This document shows positions 36,795 through 46,286 of a stretch of 64,000 nt of DNA, piece by piece. The position numbers were made by a program, and so were the translations under genes. This DNA is from Pseudogracilibacillus sp. (GTDB lineage Bacteria > Bacillota > Bacilli > Bacillales > Amphibacillaceae), in NCBI GenBank assembly GCA_026169815.1, contig JAPFDT010000044.1:1-64000 (forward strand), in the 5' to 3' direction. Each line of letters starts with the position of its first letter. The stretch's first letter is position 1. A model generated the notes under the pieces. That model was not told the origin of the DNA. It saw nothing but the letters and a program-made list of their open reading frames with translations, and ran no database searches.

Positions 36795-38675
36795 TTAAAT
36801 CATTACTTTACAAATATCATTAGAAAAGTCTACTGGATCTTCAATTGGTAATCCTTCAATTAACATTGCTTGATGATACAACAGGTTTGTATATAAGGCT
36901 AACTTCTCTTCATCCGCTTCAAATGCAGATTTTAGAGCTGTAAACACATCGTGATCAACGTTAATTTCTAACACTTTCTGTGCTTTCATCCCTTGTCCAT
37001 CAGGCATTTGCTGCATAACTTTTTCCATCTCAATTGAAATCTCACCTTCTGTTGAGAAGTAAACTGGATGTGAGCGTAAACGTGTCGAAGCTTTTACATC
37101 TTGAACTTTACCAGCTAAGACTTCCTTCATCTTGTCAAAAAGCTCCTTATGTTCTTCCGCTTCTTTTTCCGCTTGCTCTTTTTCTTCTTCTGTTTCAAGT
37201 CCTAAATCACCATCAGAAACATTTCTAAATTCCTTTTCTTGATAGCTCATTAACATACGGATTGCAAATTCATCTACATCTTCTGTAAAGTATAAAATTT
37301 CATACCCTTTATCCGCAACCATTTCAGTTTGTGGTAACTTTTCAATTCGCTCGTTCGATTCACCTGTAGCGTAGAAAATATACTTTTGCTCTTCTGGCAT
37401 ACGTTCTACATATTCAGCTAAACTAACAAGCGCCTTTTCTGTTGATGAATAGAACATTAATAAATCTTGTAACGTTTCTTTATGCTGACCAAAATCACTA
37501 TATACACCGTACTTTAGCTGTCTACCAAACGTATCGTAAAACTGAATATACGTTTCGCGGTCATTTTTCAACATACCTTGTAATGTCGTTTTAATTCGAC
37601 GAGTAATATTTCGCTCAATCATTTTTAATTGGCGATCATGTTGTAACATCTCACGTGAAATATTCAAACTTAAATCATCTGAATCAACCATACCTTTAAC
37701 GAAACTAAAATAATCAGGTAGTAATTCAGGCGCTTTATCCATAATTAACACACCACTTGAGTAAAGTTCGAGCCCTTTTTCATATTCTGTTGAATAATAA
37801 TCAAACGGCATCGTTGATGGGATATAAAGAATGGCATGGTAACGTACATTTCCATCTACACTCGTATGAATATGTTTTAACGGTTCATCAAATCCATAAT
37901 TTTTCTCTTTATAGAAATTGATGTAATCTTCGTCTGTTAATTCACTCTGGTTTTTACGCCAAATTGGCACCATACTGTTAATTGTTTCTTCCTCAACGTA
38001 CTCGACAAATTCTTCTTCATTATCCTCTTTTGGCTCACTTTTAGTAAGATCCATTTTAATTGGATAACGAATAAAATCTGAATACTTTTTAATAATTTCT
38101 TGTAGGCGATGTTCTTCTAAAAATTCACCATACACTTCATCTTCTGTATCTTCTTTAATCGTAAGCGTAATTTCGGTTCCTACATCTGTTTTTTCTGTTT
38201 CAGTAATCGTGTAGCCATCTGCCCCTTCTGACTTCCACTCATACGCCGCTTCTTCTCCAAACGCTTTACTACGTACAGTAACCGTATCTGCGACCATAAA
38301 CGCCGCATAAAATCCGACTCCAAATTGACCGATAATATCGAAGTCTTCTTCCATTTCCGTTTCATCTTTAAAAGCTAAAGAACCACTTTTAGCAATCGTC
38401 CCTAAGTTCTCTTCTAGCTCTTCTTTTGTCATACCAATTCCTGTATCTGTAATCGTTAAAGTACGAGCTTCTTGATTAGTCGTCACCTTAATAAAATAAT
38501 CTGCACGATTAAACGTTAAAGAATCGTCTGTTAAAGTTTGATAATAAATTTTGTCAATGGCATCACTTGAGTTCGAAATTAATTCACGTAAAAATACTTC
38601 TTTCTGTGAATAAATCGAGTTAATCATTAAGTCTAACAATCGTTTCGACTCTGCTTGGAACTGTTTCTTTTCCAT
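36795..38675 (-). CDS. htpG: Chaperone HtpG (Hsp90 family)
   Basis: A 626-aa Hsp90. The N-terminal GHKL ATPase has [19 protein letters not shown] and [11 protein letters not shown]; the middle domain has LNISREMLQ with the catalytic Arg; the C-terminal dimerisation domain is present. The ATG at 38675 has AAAAGGGG 7 bases upstream; the in-frame ATG 18 bases earlier has no such site. No CIRCE operator was seen upstream. Confidence 0.96.
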   Translation of the reverse strand: MEKKQFQAESKRLLDLMINSIYSQKEVFLRELISNSSDAIDKIYYQTLTDDSLTFNRADYFIKVTTNQEARTLTITDTGIGMTKEELEENLGTIAKSGSLAFKDETEMEEDFDIIGQFGVGFYAAFMVADTVTVRSKAFGEEAAYEWKSEGADGYTITETEKTDVGTEITLTIKEDTEDEVYGEFLEEHRLQEIIKKYSDFIRYPIKMDLTKSEPKEDNEEEFVEYVEEETINSMVPIWRKNQSELTDEDYINFYKEKNYGFDEPLKHIHTSVDGNVRYHAILYIPSTMPFDYYSTEYEKGLELYSSGVLIMDKAPELLPDYFSFVKGMVDSDDLSLNISREMLQHDRQLKMIERNITRRIKTTLQGMLKNDRETYIQFYDTFGRQLKYGVYSDFGQHKETLQDLLMFYSSTEKALVSLAEYVERMPEEQKYIFYATGESNERIEKLPQTEMVADKGYEILYFTEDVDEFAIRMLMSYQEKEFRNVSDGDLGLETEEEKEQAEKEAEEHKELFDKMKEVLAGKVQDVKASTRLRSHPVYFSTEGEISIEMEKVMQQMPDGQGMKAQKVLEINVDHDVFTALKSAFEADEEKLALYTNLLYHQAMLIEGLPIEDPVDFSNDICKVMI

Positions 38676-38776
38676 GTTTAAACCCCTTTTCAAAATGTTT
38701 TATCCAATTATATATTGTAAATTGAAACCGGTAAAATTCAACTGAAAGCTCTTGTACTTGCTTGTCACTCTTCAGC

Positions 38777-39571
38777 TTACGCAATAAAATACCGTGCAAT
38801 ATTAAATAGACTAATGAAAATAATTCCGACAAGCCCGATCGTAAATATTTTCGTAACGATTAGATTGCTTATCCTTTTTGAAATTTGACTACCGAGATAA
38901 CCACCTAAAATCCCGCCAACAATCATATAGCCAAGCATCGATAAATCATACTGAGCAAAACCAGTCGTTAATGCTGTAAACAACAGTGCTGATATTTGTG
39001 AAAAGAAAATAATAAAGATCGAATTAAGCGCAGATTCTTTCGGACTCATTGAAAAAAACAAGGCCAAAATGGCCACGTTAAATGGACCACCGCCTATTCC
39101 TAAAAAAGCTGCAATAAGTCCTAAAATAAAACCCATCACTATAATAACAAGCGCATTTTGGATATAAAACGACTTTAACTGATGGCTGTGGCGAACAAAT
39201 ATGTAGATAGCTACCATTAAACTAGCAATCATTACAGATTGAATAACAGTGACAAGATCCGAAATGCCGATTGCCTCAACAATTTCATTAAATATTAACT
39301 TACCAATAACGCCACCGATTATCGAACCGATTGCTAATGTTAGACTTTGTTGCACATTCACATTGACTTCCGTCTTCCGAGAATTAATGAGGGATACAAC
39401 CGCCATTGAAAAAACAGTTGCAGCTGATAAAATGCTAATTGTACCAACATCATAGTGACCTAATAAATCTAAGACTGGCTTAATAATGACACCACCACCA
39501 AGCCCTGCAAGAGAACCAAAAGTTGTTGCAATTACACCGACTGCAAAATATATAAACCAGATTGTCATCAA
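38777..39571 (-). CDS. TSUP-family (TauE/SafE) permease
   Basis: A 264-aa membrane protein with about eight helices in two related halves (GSLAGLGGGVIIKPVL and AAFLGIGGGPFNVAIL). The family exports sulfite or sulfur-containing organic anions; the substrate here is unknown. It stands alone between htpG and the restriction-modification genes. Confidence 0.88.
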   Translation of the reverse strand: MMTIWFIYFAVGVIATTFGSLAGLGGGVIIKPVLDLLGHYDVGTISILSAATVFSMAVVSLINSRKTEVNVNVQQSLTLAIGSIIGGVIGKLIFNEIVEAIGISDLVTVIQSVMIASLMVAIYIFVRHSHQLKSFYIQNALVIIVMGFILGLIAAFLGIGGGPFNVAILALFFSMSPKESALNSIFIIFFSQISALLFTALTTGFAQYDLSMLGYMIVGGILGGYLGSQISKRISNLIVTKIFTIGLVGIIFISLFNIARYFIA

Positions 39572-39814
39572 CTACTTTCTAAAGACAGCTTCATTTTATC
39601 CTGTATCAATAAGATAACTTCTATCTAATATATACCCATTTTGTTAAGCGAAGCAATAGACTAATGTAACTTTCAATAAACAAGTAAGGGTAGTATAGAC
39701 TACAGAGCCTTACGTGAATACAACAATTGATTATAAAACTAGTTTAAGTTATCTTTCATTTATAGGTAACTATGTATATAATGATAGACAACTAGGTAGA
39801 AAGAAGGGATTACA

Positions 39815-40537
39815 TTGAAATTAACGAAATTAGAACAGAAAGATTTAGATAAAATTGTATCTGACTTTCAAGCTTTTTTTAGAAAAGAAATAGTCGAAAA
39901 TCATATTAAAAACACAAAAAAGCTAGTTAATATCGATGAGTTTAATCTTAACCCTTTTTTGGATATTTATAAAGCTCAATTTCTTACTGGTAAAAGTGAT
40001 GCTAGGAGTATTGCTAAAGCACTTGTCTATCCCAGAGTCATCGGTACATCTATTAATACTAGTTTCGGTCAACAATTTCAAAAGTACTGTAGCGTGCTAT
40101 TAGAAGGATTCTCATCTACTACAACAGGAATTGACATAGAATTCATTGATAAAATAGATGGCAGAAGAAAATATTGTCAAATAAAGGCCGGGCCTAATAC
40201 AATAAATGCCGATGATGTTGTGACAATTAAAAATCATTTTACAAGTATTAAAAACCTAGCAAGAACAAACCATTTGAATATTGGGTTCAATGATCTGATT
40301 GTCGGAATTTTATACGGAGAACCAAATGAAATTAATACCCATTATAAAAATATAAATAAAGATTTTCCAGTTATTATAGGTAAAGAATTTTGGCATCGCT
40401 TAACAGGACACGAAAATTTTTATCGAATTTTAGCTAATGCAGTAGGAGAAGTTGCACAAGAGTTTGATTCTTCTGCTCTTGTTGATAAAGTAATTGAAGA
40501 ATTAACAAAAGAAATTGAAGCACACTATTTACTATAA
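39815..40537 (+). CDS. Type II restriction endonuclease (EcoO109I/PmeII-like)
   Basis: A 240-aa protein next to a DNA cytosine methyltransferase. The PD-(D/E)XK-like core is read as IDIEFIDKIDGRRKYCQIKAGPN in two parts: IDIEFID then YCQIKAG, with KAGPNTINADDV resembling the EcoO109I/PmeII-type group from memory. If so the target could be RGGNCCY-like, which is inference. TTG start with AGAAGGG upstream and a weak -35 (TTTCAT-N17-TATAAT at 39754-39782), so expression is probably lower than that of the methyltransferase. Confidence 0.72.
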   Translation: MKLTKLEQKDLDKIVSDFQAFFRKEIVENHIKNTKKLVNIDEFNLNPFLDIYKAQFLTGKSDARSIAKALVYPRVIGTSINTSFGQQFQKYCSVLLEGFSSTTTGIDIEFIDKIDGRRKYCQIKAGPNTINADDVVTIKNHFTSIKNLARTNHLNIGFNDLIVGILYGEPNEINTHYKNINKDFPVIIGKEFWHRLTGHENFYRILANAVGEVAQEFDSSALVDKVIEELTKEIEAHYLL

Positions 40538-40539
40538 TA

Positions 40540-40602
40540 AAATAAACAACATGTAAACTTTCAACTTTCCTTGGAGAAACCAGTTTACTATGTTGTTTAT
40601 TT
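40540..40602. terminator. Shared terminator of the R-M genes
   Basis: AAATAAACAACA...GTAAAC pairs with GTTTAC...TGTTGTTTATTT, a long hairpin with A/T runs on both sides between the convergent genes. Confidence 0.8.
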
Positions 40603-40605
40603 ACA

Positions 40606-41913
40606 TTAATTTAATTGATTTAAGAAATGTACAATAGATAAGCCAACTGCTTTCGCCATATTTACTGGAACAGCATTCCCAATTTGCTTGTAAGAATTAT
40701 GAGCAGAACCAGCAAAGACCCAATCATCGGGAAAGCTTTGAATACGAGCATATTCTCTTACTGTAAAAGGTCTTGTTTCATCTGGATGACATCTTTCCGT
40801 TTGTTTTTGAGCAGGCGAGCAAGTCAGGGTCAATGATGGTTCATCCCAAGAAAGTCGACGTGCCATTCCTGTTCTTCCACCTGAGGAAAAGTAACTTTTA
40901 CCCATATACTCTTTAGCTATCTCCGGCGGTAAATCACGCCAATAACCACCTGGTGGAACTTGTTCTAATACTTTCTTTTTATGATCTGGATATTTCGCCC
41001 CGTCTGATTCTGGAACATTTTGTAAAATATCTTTCAGTGTCAGTTCGTAACCATAAGGTTCAGGAAATAAATAATCTATTTGATCATGATTATTGATTAA
41101 ATCATTGCGAATACCTATCATCACAATTCTTTCTCTTTTTTGAGCAACATCATAATCGAGTGCTTTTAAAACCTTCCATTTAACTGTATATCCAACATCA
41201 GAGAATACTTGCAACATATACTTTAACGTTCTTCCACTGTCATGATTAACTAGACCTTTTACATTTTCTGCGAGAAAGGTTTTTGGTTTTAAATGATCTA
41301 AAAACTTAGCATAATGATAAAACAACGTACCTCGAGCATCATTTAATCCAGCTTTATTACCTGCATAACTGAAGGCTTGACAAGGATAGCCTCCTGACAA
41401 TAAATCTAACTCACCTGGTAGAATGTTAAAGTAATTTTCAATGCCGCTTTCTGTTATATGTACAATATCTTTAGTTAAGACATTCCAATTAGGGCGATTC
41501 ATGCGTAATGTCTCACTTGCATACTTATCTACTTCAACTAAACCAATCGTATCAAACCCAGCGTCTTCTAAACCTAATGCTAAGCCACCCGCCCCTGCAA
41601 ATAATTCTAATACCTTATAATCCTTTTTCGCTGTGACCTTCTTAACATCGATAAATTCATTTGATTTAGTAGCTTCTTCCTCTGAATCTACATCTAAAGA
41701 AAAGGATAATTGTTCTGTCGTAATTTCTTCTATTCCAACTTCTAACGCCTCACATAACATTAATGCATTTGATTTTATAGGGTTATAATTTGAAGATAGT
41801 ATCATAGAAAGTTGGTTTTTAGTGACATTTAGCTTTTCTGCTAATTCATTTTGTGTCTGAATTCCTGCTTCTTTCATTTTATCTCTAACTTTCTTTTTAC
41901 TTATCTTATACAT
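40606..41913 (-). CDS. DNA (cytosine-5) methyltransferase with N-terminal HTH
   Basis: A 435-aa C5 methyltransferase. Residues 1-65 form an XRE-like HTH (QNELAEKLNVTKNQLSMILSS). After a linker the catalytic domain starts with motif I LELFAGAGGLALGLEDAG (about 96), then GGYPCQAFSYAG (catalytic Cys, motif IV), ENVKGL (VI), QKRERIVMIGIR (VIII), SLTLTCSP and QIGNAVPV (X). It protects host DNA from the adjacent nuclease. The fused HTH suggests it also regulates transcription of its own or the nuclease gene, as known for M.EcoRII- and M.SsoII-type enzymes. ATG with a strong AGGAGGGG. Confidence 0.92.
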   Translation of the reverse strand: MYKISKKKVRDKMKEAGIQTQNELAEKLNVTKNQLSMILSSNYNPIKSNALMLCEALEVGIEEITTEQLSFSLDVDSEEEATKSNEFIDVKKVTAKKDYKVLELFAGAGGLALGLEDAGFDTIGLVEVDKYASETLRMNRPNWNVLTKDIVHITESGIENYFNILPGELDLLSGGYPCQAFSYAGNKAGLNDARGTLFYHYAKFLDHLKPKTFLAENVKGLVNHDSGRTLKYMLQVFSDVGYTVKWKVLKALDYDVAQKRERIVMIGIRNDLINNHDQIDYLFPEPYGYELTLKDILQNVPESDGAKYPDHKKKVLEQVPPGGYWRDLPPEIAKEYMGKSYFSSGGRTGMARRLSWDEPSLTLTCSPAQKQTERCHPDETRPFTVREYARIQSFPDDWVFAGSAHNSYKQIGNAVPVNMAKAVGLSIVHFLNQLN

Positions 41914-41959
41914 GATACCCCTCCTGAAAGTTAAAGTATTTTCTTAACCTTTTCAAAGA

Positions 41960-41988
41960 ATTATAAACGTATGTTCGCTTTTTGTCAA
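41960..41988 (-). promoter_or_regulatory. Consensus SigA promoter of the methyltransferase gene
   Basis: On the minus strand TTGACA - 17 bases - TATAAT, a full match to the SigA consensus, about 47 bases upstream of the ATG at 41913. Confidence 0.8.
41964..41977 (-). promoter_or_regulatory. LexA/DinR-like box in methyltransferase promoter
   Basis: Minus strand CGAACATACGTTTA matches 13 of 14 positions of the Bacillus SOS box CGAACRNRYGTTYC. It fills the spacer and touches the -10. An alternative is a site for the HTH fused to the methyltransferase. Confidence 0.5.
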
Positions 41989-42013
41989 ATGAAAATTAGC
42001 TAACTTTACAATA

Positions 42014-42060
42014 TAACGCGCATGAAACTTATCATAATAATAAGCCTCATGCGCGCTATT
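42014..42060 (-). terminator. Terminator after yjiH-like gene
   Basis: GCGCGCATGA/TCATGCGCG stem extended by AAACTTA/TAAG pairing, 20 bases after the stop of the gene ending at 42082. Confidence 0.65.
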
Positions 42061-42081
42061 TTATATGTTTTCCACCATCAC

Positions 42082-43440
42082 TTAAAACGAATAAATCAAA
42101 TGCGCCATTAAAGCAATGATTGGTAAGGTAATTAACGTACGTAAGATGAAAATAATAATTAAATCTTTAATATTAATCGGAAGTTTTGAACCGAGTAATA
42201 AGGCACCAACTTCAGACATGTAAATTAACTGCGTAACAGACAATGTTCCGATTACAAAACGTGTCATTTCAGTCTCAATACCACTACCTAAAATCGCTGG
42301 TAAGAACATATCCGCAAATCCAACAACAACTGTTTGTGCTGCCGCCCCTGCTTCTGGAATTTGTAGTATATTCAGAATCGGTACAAACGGCATCCCTAAC
42401 CAAGTGAACAGTGGTGTATATTCTGCTAAAATAGTCGCAATCGTTCCAATCGCCATCACAACTGGAACAACTTCTAACCACATCGCTAAAACGTTTTGTG
42501 TGCCACCGCGAAAAACAGGTAGCGCACTTTTAACCTTCGCAGCACGTTCTGCCGCTAATTGAACTCCCCAGCTAAACAAGGACATATGGCTAGGAATCTC
42601 CTCTTCTTCTTGTGCTTCGGTTTCTTCATAATACGTATCAGCCTTCCGTGATAAAGGCGGAATCCGTGGCATAATTAAGGCAGCCGCTAATCCAGCAATC
42701 ACAATCGTTCCATAATAGGGAATAAACATATGAGTTAAATCTAGTTTCATTAACACAACGATGGTAAAGTCAATCGAAACAAGTGAAAACGTCGTCCCAA
42801 TTACAGCCGCTTCCCTTTTCGTATAAAATCCTTCTTCATACTGTTTATTCGTCAACATAACCCCAATCGTACCGTCTCCTAACCAAGAGACTAAACTATC
42901 TACAGACGAACGACCTGGTAACGTAAAAATTGGACGCATAATTTTTCTCATTAACGTTCCAAATAATTCTAGCAAACCAAAATCAAGTAATAACGGCAGT
43001 ACATAACCAGCAAAAAAGAAAATGGCAACAAGAGTCGTCAATAAGCCAAATAAAATATTACTTCCTGTATCTTCCGACCAAATAAATTCTGGCCCGATCT
43101 GAAACAATGCCATAATTCCAAACACAAACGCTATAGTCCGTGTCAACAAAGCAAATGGACCAATATCAAATAAATTTCGTAAAAAATCATTCCCTAATAT
43201 AAACTGCGGTTGAAAAGCTTTTGTAAACATAACGCCTAAAAAGCTTATACTAATTAAACCAACAGCTACTGATGGCATATAAGTGCCTAAATGTTTTTCA
43301 ATAAAATCTGCCCATACAGCAACTAATAAAGTTATTTCTCCATTAAGCGAAAATGGAACCATTAATAAAATAACGCCGAGCATCGACGGAATAATAAACT
43401 TCAAATAAGTGCCGAGTGAGTAAGTTCGTTTTTCTTCCAA
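42082..43440 (-). CDS. YjiH-family membrane protein (nucleoside-recognition/Gate domains)
   Basis: A 452-aa polytopic protein with about 10 helices. It has two Gate-like regions (SWLGDGTIGVMLTNKQYEEGFYTKREAAVIGTTFS around residues 185-220, read in parts, and GFADMFLPAILGSG). The family resembles SpoIIIG/NupC-type gate proteins and is annotated as YjiH; transport of an unknown small molecule is likely. TTG start after GGAGTGAAA. No partner gene is evident. Confidence 0.78.
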   Translation of the reverse strand: MEEKRTYSLGTYLKFIIPSMLGVILLMVPFSLNGEITLLVAVWADFIEKHLGTYMPSVAVGLISISFLGVMFTKAFQPQFILGNDFLRNLFDIGPFALLTRTIAFVFGIMALFQIGPEFIWSEDTGSNILFGLLTTLVAIFFFAGYVLPLLLDFGLLELFGTLMRKIMRPIFTLPGRSSVDSLVSWLGDGTIGVMLTNKQYEEGFYTKREAAVIGTTFSLVSIDFTIVVLMKLDLTHMFIPYYGTIVIAGLAAALIMPRIPPLSRKADTYYEETEAQEEEEIPSHMSLFSWGVQLAAERAAKVKSALPVFRGGTQNVLAMWLEVVPVVMAIGTIATILAEYTPLFTWLGMPFVPILNILQIPEAGAAAQTVVVGFADMFLPAILGSGIETEMTRFVIGTLSVTQLIYMSEVGALLLGSKLPINIKDLIIIFILRTLITLPIIALMAHLIYSF

Positions 43441-43841
43441 TTCATTTCACTCCTGTTAAACATCTTTGTATATTTATACATTCATTTAAATATCTAATCA
43501 CAAAATCAAAATAAGCTTAACATCTTACAAATCCTTTTGCAATCATATTTACATTGAAAATATATTCAGAAAACTTTCATTATACTTTATGCATATATTC
43601 ACTGTGAAATGTGCATTTATGCATAATTTATACTGTGTAGGATTAGTATGCACGGTTACAGCTATATAATTAAATGAGATGCAACTACTCATCCCTTCTT
43701 TGAATAAAAATATTATGGTCACGTCGTCATATAAATGTCATACTTTTTTCAAGCATAATTTAAGATTTTTTCAAGTTGTTATGTTAGGATATGTTTTAGA
43801 TTGTGATAATTAAACTTGTTAAAATAGAAAGGAGCTGAATA
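43441..43841. other. Divergent intergenic region yjiH / deoR-nosL
   Basis: About 400 AT-rich bases with no gene. The only structure noticed is the pair of TATGCATA palindromes at 43588-43625. Confidence 0.5.
43588..43625. repeat. Paired TATGCATA palindromes
   Basis: Two perfect 8-bp palindromes TATGCATA at 43588-43595 and 43618-43625, exactly 30 bp apart, with CACTGTGAAATGTGCATTT between them. Possible operator; regulator unknown. Confidence 0.4.
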
Positions 43842-44423
43842 ATGTTAGCAATTGAACGTTTGGAAAAGATTAAAGCGATTCTACAAACTGAAAAGAATGT
43901 GAAAATCTCTCAATTAAGTGAACGACTAAACGTGTCAGAGATGACGATTCATCGAGATTTAAAACCACTTATTGATGATAATTATGTAATTAAAACATTT
44001 GGCGGAGTCTCATTAGCAACATCTACTCCAATAAATGATACGATAAATGAGCAATGTATTTATTGTCACCGCCCTGTTCATGGGAAAATGACTTATAAAT
44101 TAATCCTTGTTAATAAACAGACAGAGTTTGCTTGTTGTGCTCATTGTGGATTGCTTAGGCAAATGCAACTTGGTGACGAGGTTGTACAAGCAATTAGTTA
44201 TGATTTTTTACGACAAACGACTATCAGTGTTCCACGAGCATTTTTCGTAATGGATACTTCACTAGATCTTGGATGTTGCCAGCCACAAGTGTTAAGTTTT
44301 GAATGGAAAGAACATGCAGATAAATTTGTCCAAGGTTTTGGCGGAGAAGTTTATACATTTAAAGAAATATTGGCGATATTACAAGAAAAAATGAGTGGTA
44401 ACGATCATTCGTGCCATCCATAG
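43842..44423 (+). CDS. DeoR-type HTH fused to NosL-like metal-binding domain
   Basis: A 193-aa protein. Residues 1-60 are a DeoR winged HTH (ISQLSERLNVSEMTIHRDL). The remainder carries paired cysteines: CIYCHRPVH (about 73), CCAHCG (about 98), GCCQPQ (about 145) and a final DHSCHP. The pattern and the order (Cys motif, central strand, AFFVMDT, then FVQGFGGEVYTFKEIL) resemble NosL, a copper chaperone for nitrous oxide reductase. There is no sugar-phosphate domain of usual DeoR regulators. It starts an operon with SCO and YtkA-like lipoproteins. It is likely a metal-responsive regulator; copper is inferred. RBS AAAGGAG. Confidence 0.75.
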   Translation: MLAIERLEKIKAILQTEKNVKISQLSERLNVSEMTIHRDLKPLIDDNYVIKTFGGVSLATSTPINDTINEQCIYCHRPVHGKMTYKLILVNKQTEFACCAHCGLLRQMQLGDEVVQAISYDFLRQTTISVPRAFFVMDTSLDLGCCQPQVLSFEWKEHADKFVQGFGGEVYTFKEILAILQEKMSGNDHSCHP

Positions 44424-44449
44424 TTTACATATGAAGGAGGGCTTATCCT

Positions 44450-45043
44450 TTGAAAAAGATTATCGGAGTTATGTTTTTTTCACTCCTACTTCTTTTATCA
44501 GCTTGTTCTGATAAATTACCAATTGAAACAAATATGAAAGAAAAAGTTGCTGATTTCTCATATACAAATCAAGATAATGAAACTGTATCACGAGATGATT
44601 TAGCTGGTCAGTGGTGGATTGCTGATTTTATCTTTACAAATTGTGAAACAGTATGTATTCCAATGACGACAAATATGTCAGCCTTACAAGATGATTTAGC
44701 AGAAATTGATATTCCTATGCAGTTTATTTCTTTTAGTGTTGATCCTGATTACGATAATCCGGATGTGTTACAACAATATGCCGATGATTATAATGCTGAT
44801 TTAACTAATTGGGATTTTTTAACGGGATATGACTTTGAAACGATACGAAAACTATCGATTAAATCATTCCGTGCCCCATTAAAAGCGCCTGCTTATGGCT
44901 CAGATCAAATAACACATGACCTTCGTTTCTTCTTAGTTGATCCTGAAGGAAATATTGTAAAAGGTTATGAAGGTGTAGATCGAGATACGATGGAAAGCGT
45001 ACTGGAAGATATCCAAACCTTAGATGATAAAGGATATTTATAA
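44450..45043 (+). CDS. SCO1/SenC-family lipoprotein
   Basis: A 197-aa thioredoxin-fold lipoprotein. The lipobox is LLSAC near residue 19. The copper-site CxxxC is in FTNCETVCIPMT and the third ligand His in THDLRFFLVDPEG. SCO proteins deliver copper to the CuA centre of cytochrome c oxidase. TTG start with GAAGGAGGG. It follows the DeoR-NosL gene by 26 bases. Confidence 0.9.
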   Translation: MKKIIGVMFFSLLLLLSACSDKLPIETNMKEKVADFSYTNQDNETVSRDDLAGQWWIADFIFTNCETVCIPMTTNMSALQDDLAEIDIPMQFISFSVDPDYDNPDVLQQYADDYNADLTNWDFLTGYDFETIRKLSIKSFRAPLKAPAYGSDQITHDLRFFLVDPEGNIVKGYEGVDRDTMESVLEDIQTLDDKGYL

Positions 45044-45091
45044 TTAAATAGTACTTCACATAGAAAATACGATTATTTGGAGGATGGAGAA

Positions 45092-45592
45092 ATGTTACGA
45101 AATAAATGGTTATTGATGATGGCACTACTTTTAGTTGTTGTTCTTGCGGCTTGTGGAACGAACGATGCGGAAGATACGGAAGGCGTAGATGATGACGAGG
45201 AAATTCCTATGTTAGGTGTGGAGTTTGACGTTCCTGAAACAGCAGAAGTAGATGAAGCAGTAGAATTAGAAGCAGCGGTTACATTTGGTGATGACCCTGT
45301 AGTAGATGCGGATGAAGTTGTCTTCGAAATTTGGGAAATGTGTGACAAAGATAACAGTATTAGTGAAGAACCTACTAACAATGAAGATGGTACGTACACG
45401 TTAGAACATACTTTCACTGATGATGGTGTCTATGAAATGTACGCACATACAACAGCACACGCTCAACATACAATGCCGTTAAAAGAAATTACAGTCGGTG
45501 AAGGCGGCGATTATGATTGTGAAGACGAAGAAGACGATCATGACATGATGGATCACGACGAACATGAAGATCACGAAGAAGCAGAAGAATAA
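45092..45592 (+). CDS. YtkA/FixH-like lipoprotein with His/Asp-rich tail
   Basis: A 166-aa lipoprotein (lipobox LAAC at residues 18-21). A YtkA-like beta domain (about 35-140) follows an acidic stretch, and the C-terminus is rich in His, Asp and Glu (DDHDMMDHDEHEDHEE), which could bind copper or other divalent metals outside the cell. ATG at 45092 has TTGGAGGATGG 8 bases upstream. Third gene of the DeoR-NosL/SCO operon, consistent with oxidase copper assembly. Confidence 0.75.
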   Translation: MLRNKWLLMMALLLVVVLAACGTNDAEDTEGVDDDEEIPMLGVEFDVPETAEVDEAVELEAAVTFGDDPVVDADEVVFEIWEMCDKDNSISEEPTNNEDGTYTLEHTFTDDGVYEMYAHTTAHAQHTMPLKEITVGEGGDYDCEDEEDDHDMMDHDEHEDHEEAEE

Positions 45593-45599
45593 AATCAAG

Positions 45600-45637
45600 A
45601 AGAGCGCTCATCCAGTGAGGATTGAGCGCTCCTTTTT
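45600..45637 (+). terminator. Terminator after YtkA-like gene
   Basis: GAGCGCTCA...TTGAGCGCTC stem with T5 after it on the plus strand. Confidence 0.82.
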
Positions 45638-45666
45638 ATTTTCAGCTGAACTCTTACAATGTGCAT

Positions 45667-46125
45667 TCACTCTACATATTTGTTTTTCAAACTATCTGAC
45701 CCAAAGCCGCCAATTACCATCATCGCTATTGGTATAAGGTTCGCAATAATTTTAAACGTTCTCCCCTCCATAACAAAAAACTCTACACCTAGAAGATAGC
45801 TCATTCCTGGAATAAACAACTTTACAAGCATAAGGAAAGCACCTAATAAAAATAAACTATCAAAAAACGTCTTCCATTTCGGATAGGCCAACTGTTTACT
45901 ATCTCGAATCACCTTTTCCTGCAATTCCTCATCACTCCTCAATAATTCGTCTATCGTAACACCGAAAACATCACTTAATTTAATAATGATTTCGATACTA
46001 GGATAATTTTTACCAGTTTCCCATTTAGAAACTGATTGGCGACTGACATAAATTTTTTCGGCTAGTTGTTCTTGTGACCAATTTCTTTTTTCTCTTTCCA
46101 TTTTTAATCGTTCATGAAAAAACAT
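45667..46125 (-). CDS. XRE-family regulator with membrane segments
   Basis: About 152 aa. The N-terminal HTH (WSQEQLAEKIYVSRQSVSKWE, residues ~12-35) is followed by a linker and two hydrophobic helices (LFLLGAFLMLVKLFIPG, IIANLIPIAMMVIGGF). Membrane-tethered XRE regulators of this type are common in Bacillus; the target is unknown. The start could be 46134 or 46125; GGAAGGG is better spaced for 46125. Upstream in-frame starts reach 46206 without any RBS. Confidence 0.78.
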   Translation of the reverse strand: MFFHERLKMEREKRNWSQEQLAEKIYVSRQSVSKWETGKNYPSIEIIIKLSDVFGVTIDELLRSDEELQEKVIRDSKQLAYPKWKTFFDSLFLLGAFLMLVKLFIPGMSYLLGVEFFVMEGRTFKIIANLIPIAMMVIGGFGSDSLKNKYVE

Positions 46126-46286
46126 GTTATTCATCGCCCTTCCTGTTTTCATTATTATCAGAGTAAGTGAAGAAGTAAAGCTAGTTTTTGGTGCATAAAC
46201 ACGCAACTTAAGCGCGCGCTAGTCAAACTACTATAGTGATAAGGTTTTTTGTCGTTCTGATAATCAAACTTATGTCGAATCTTACT

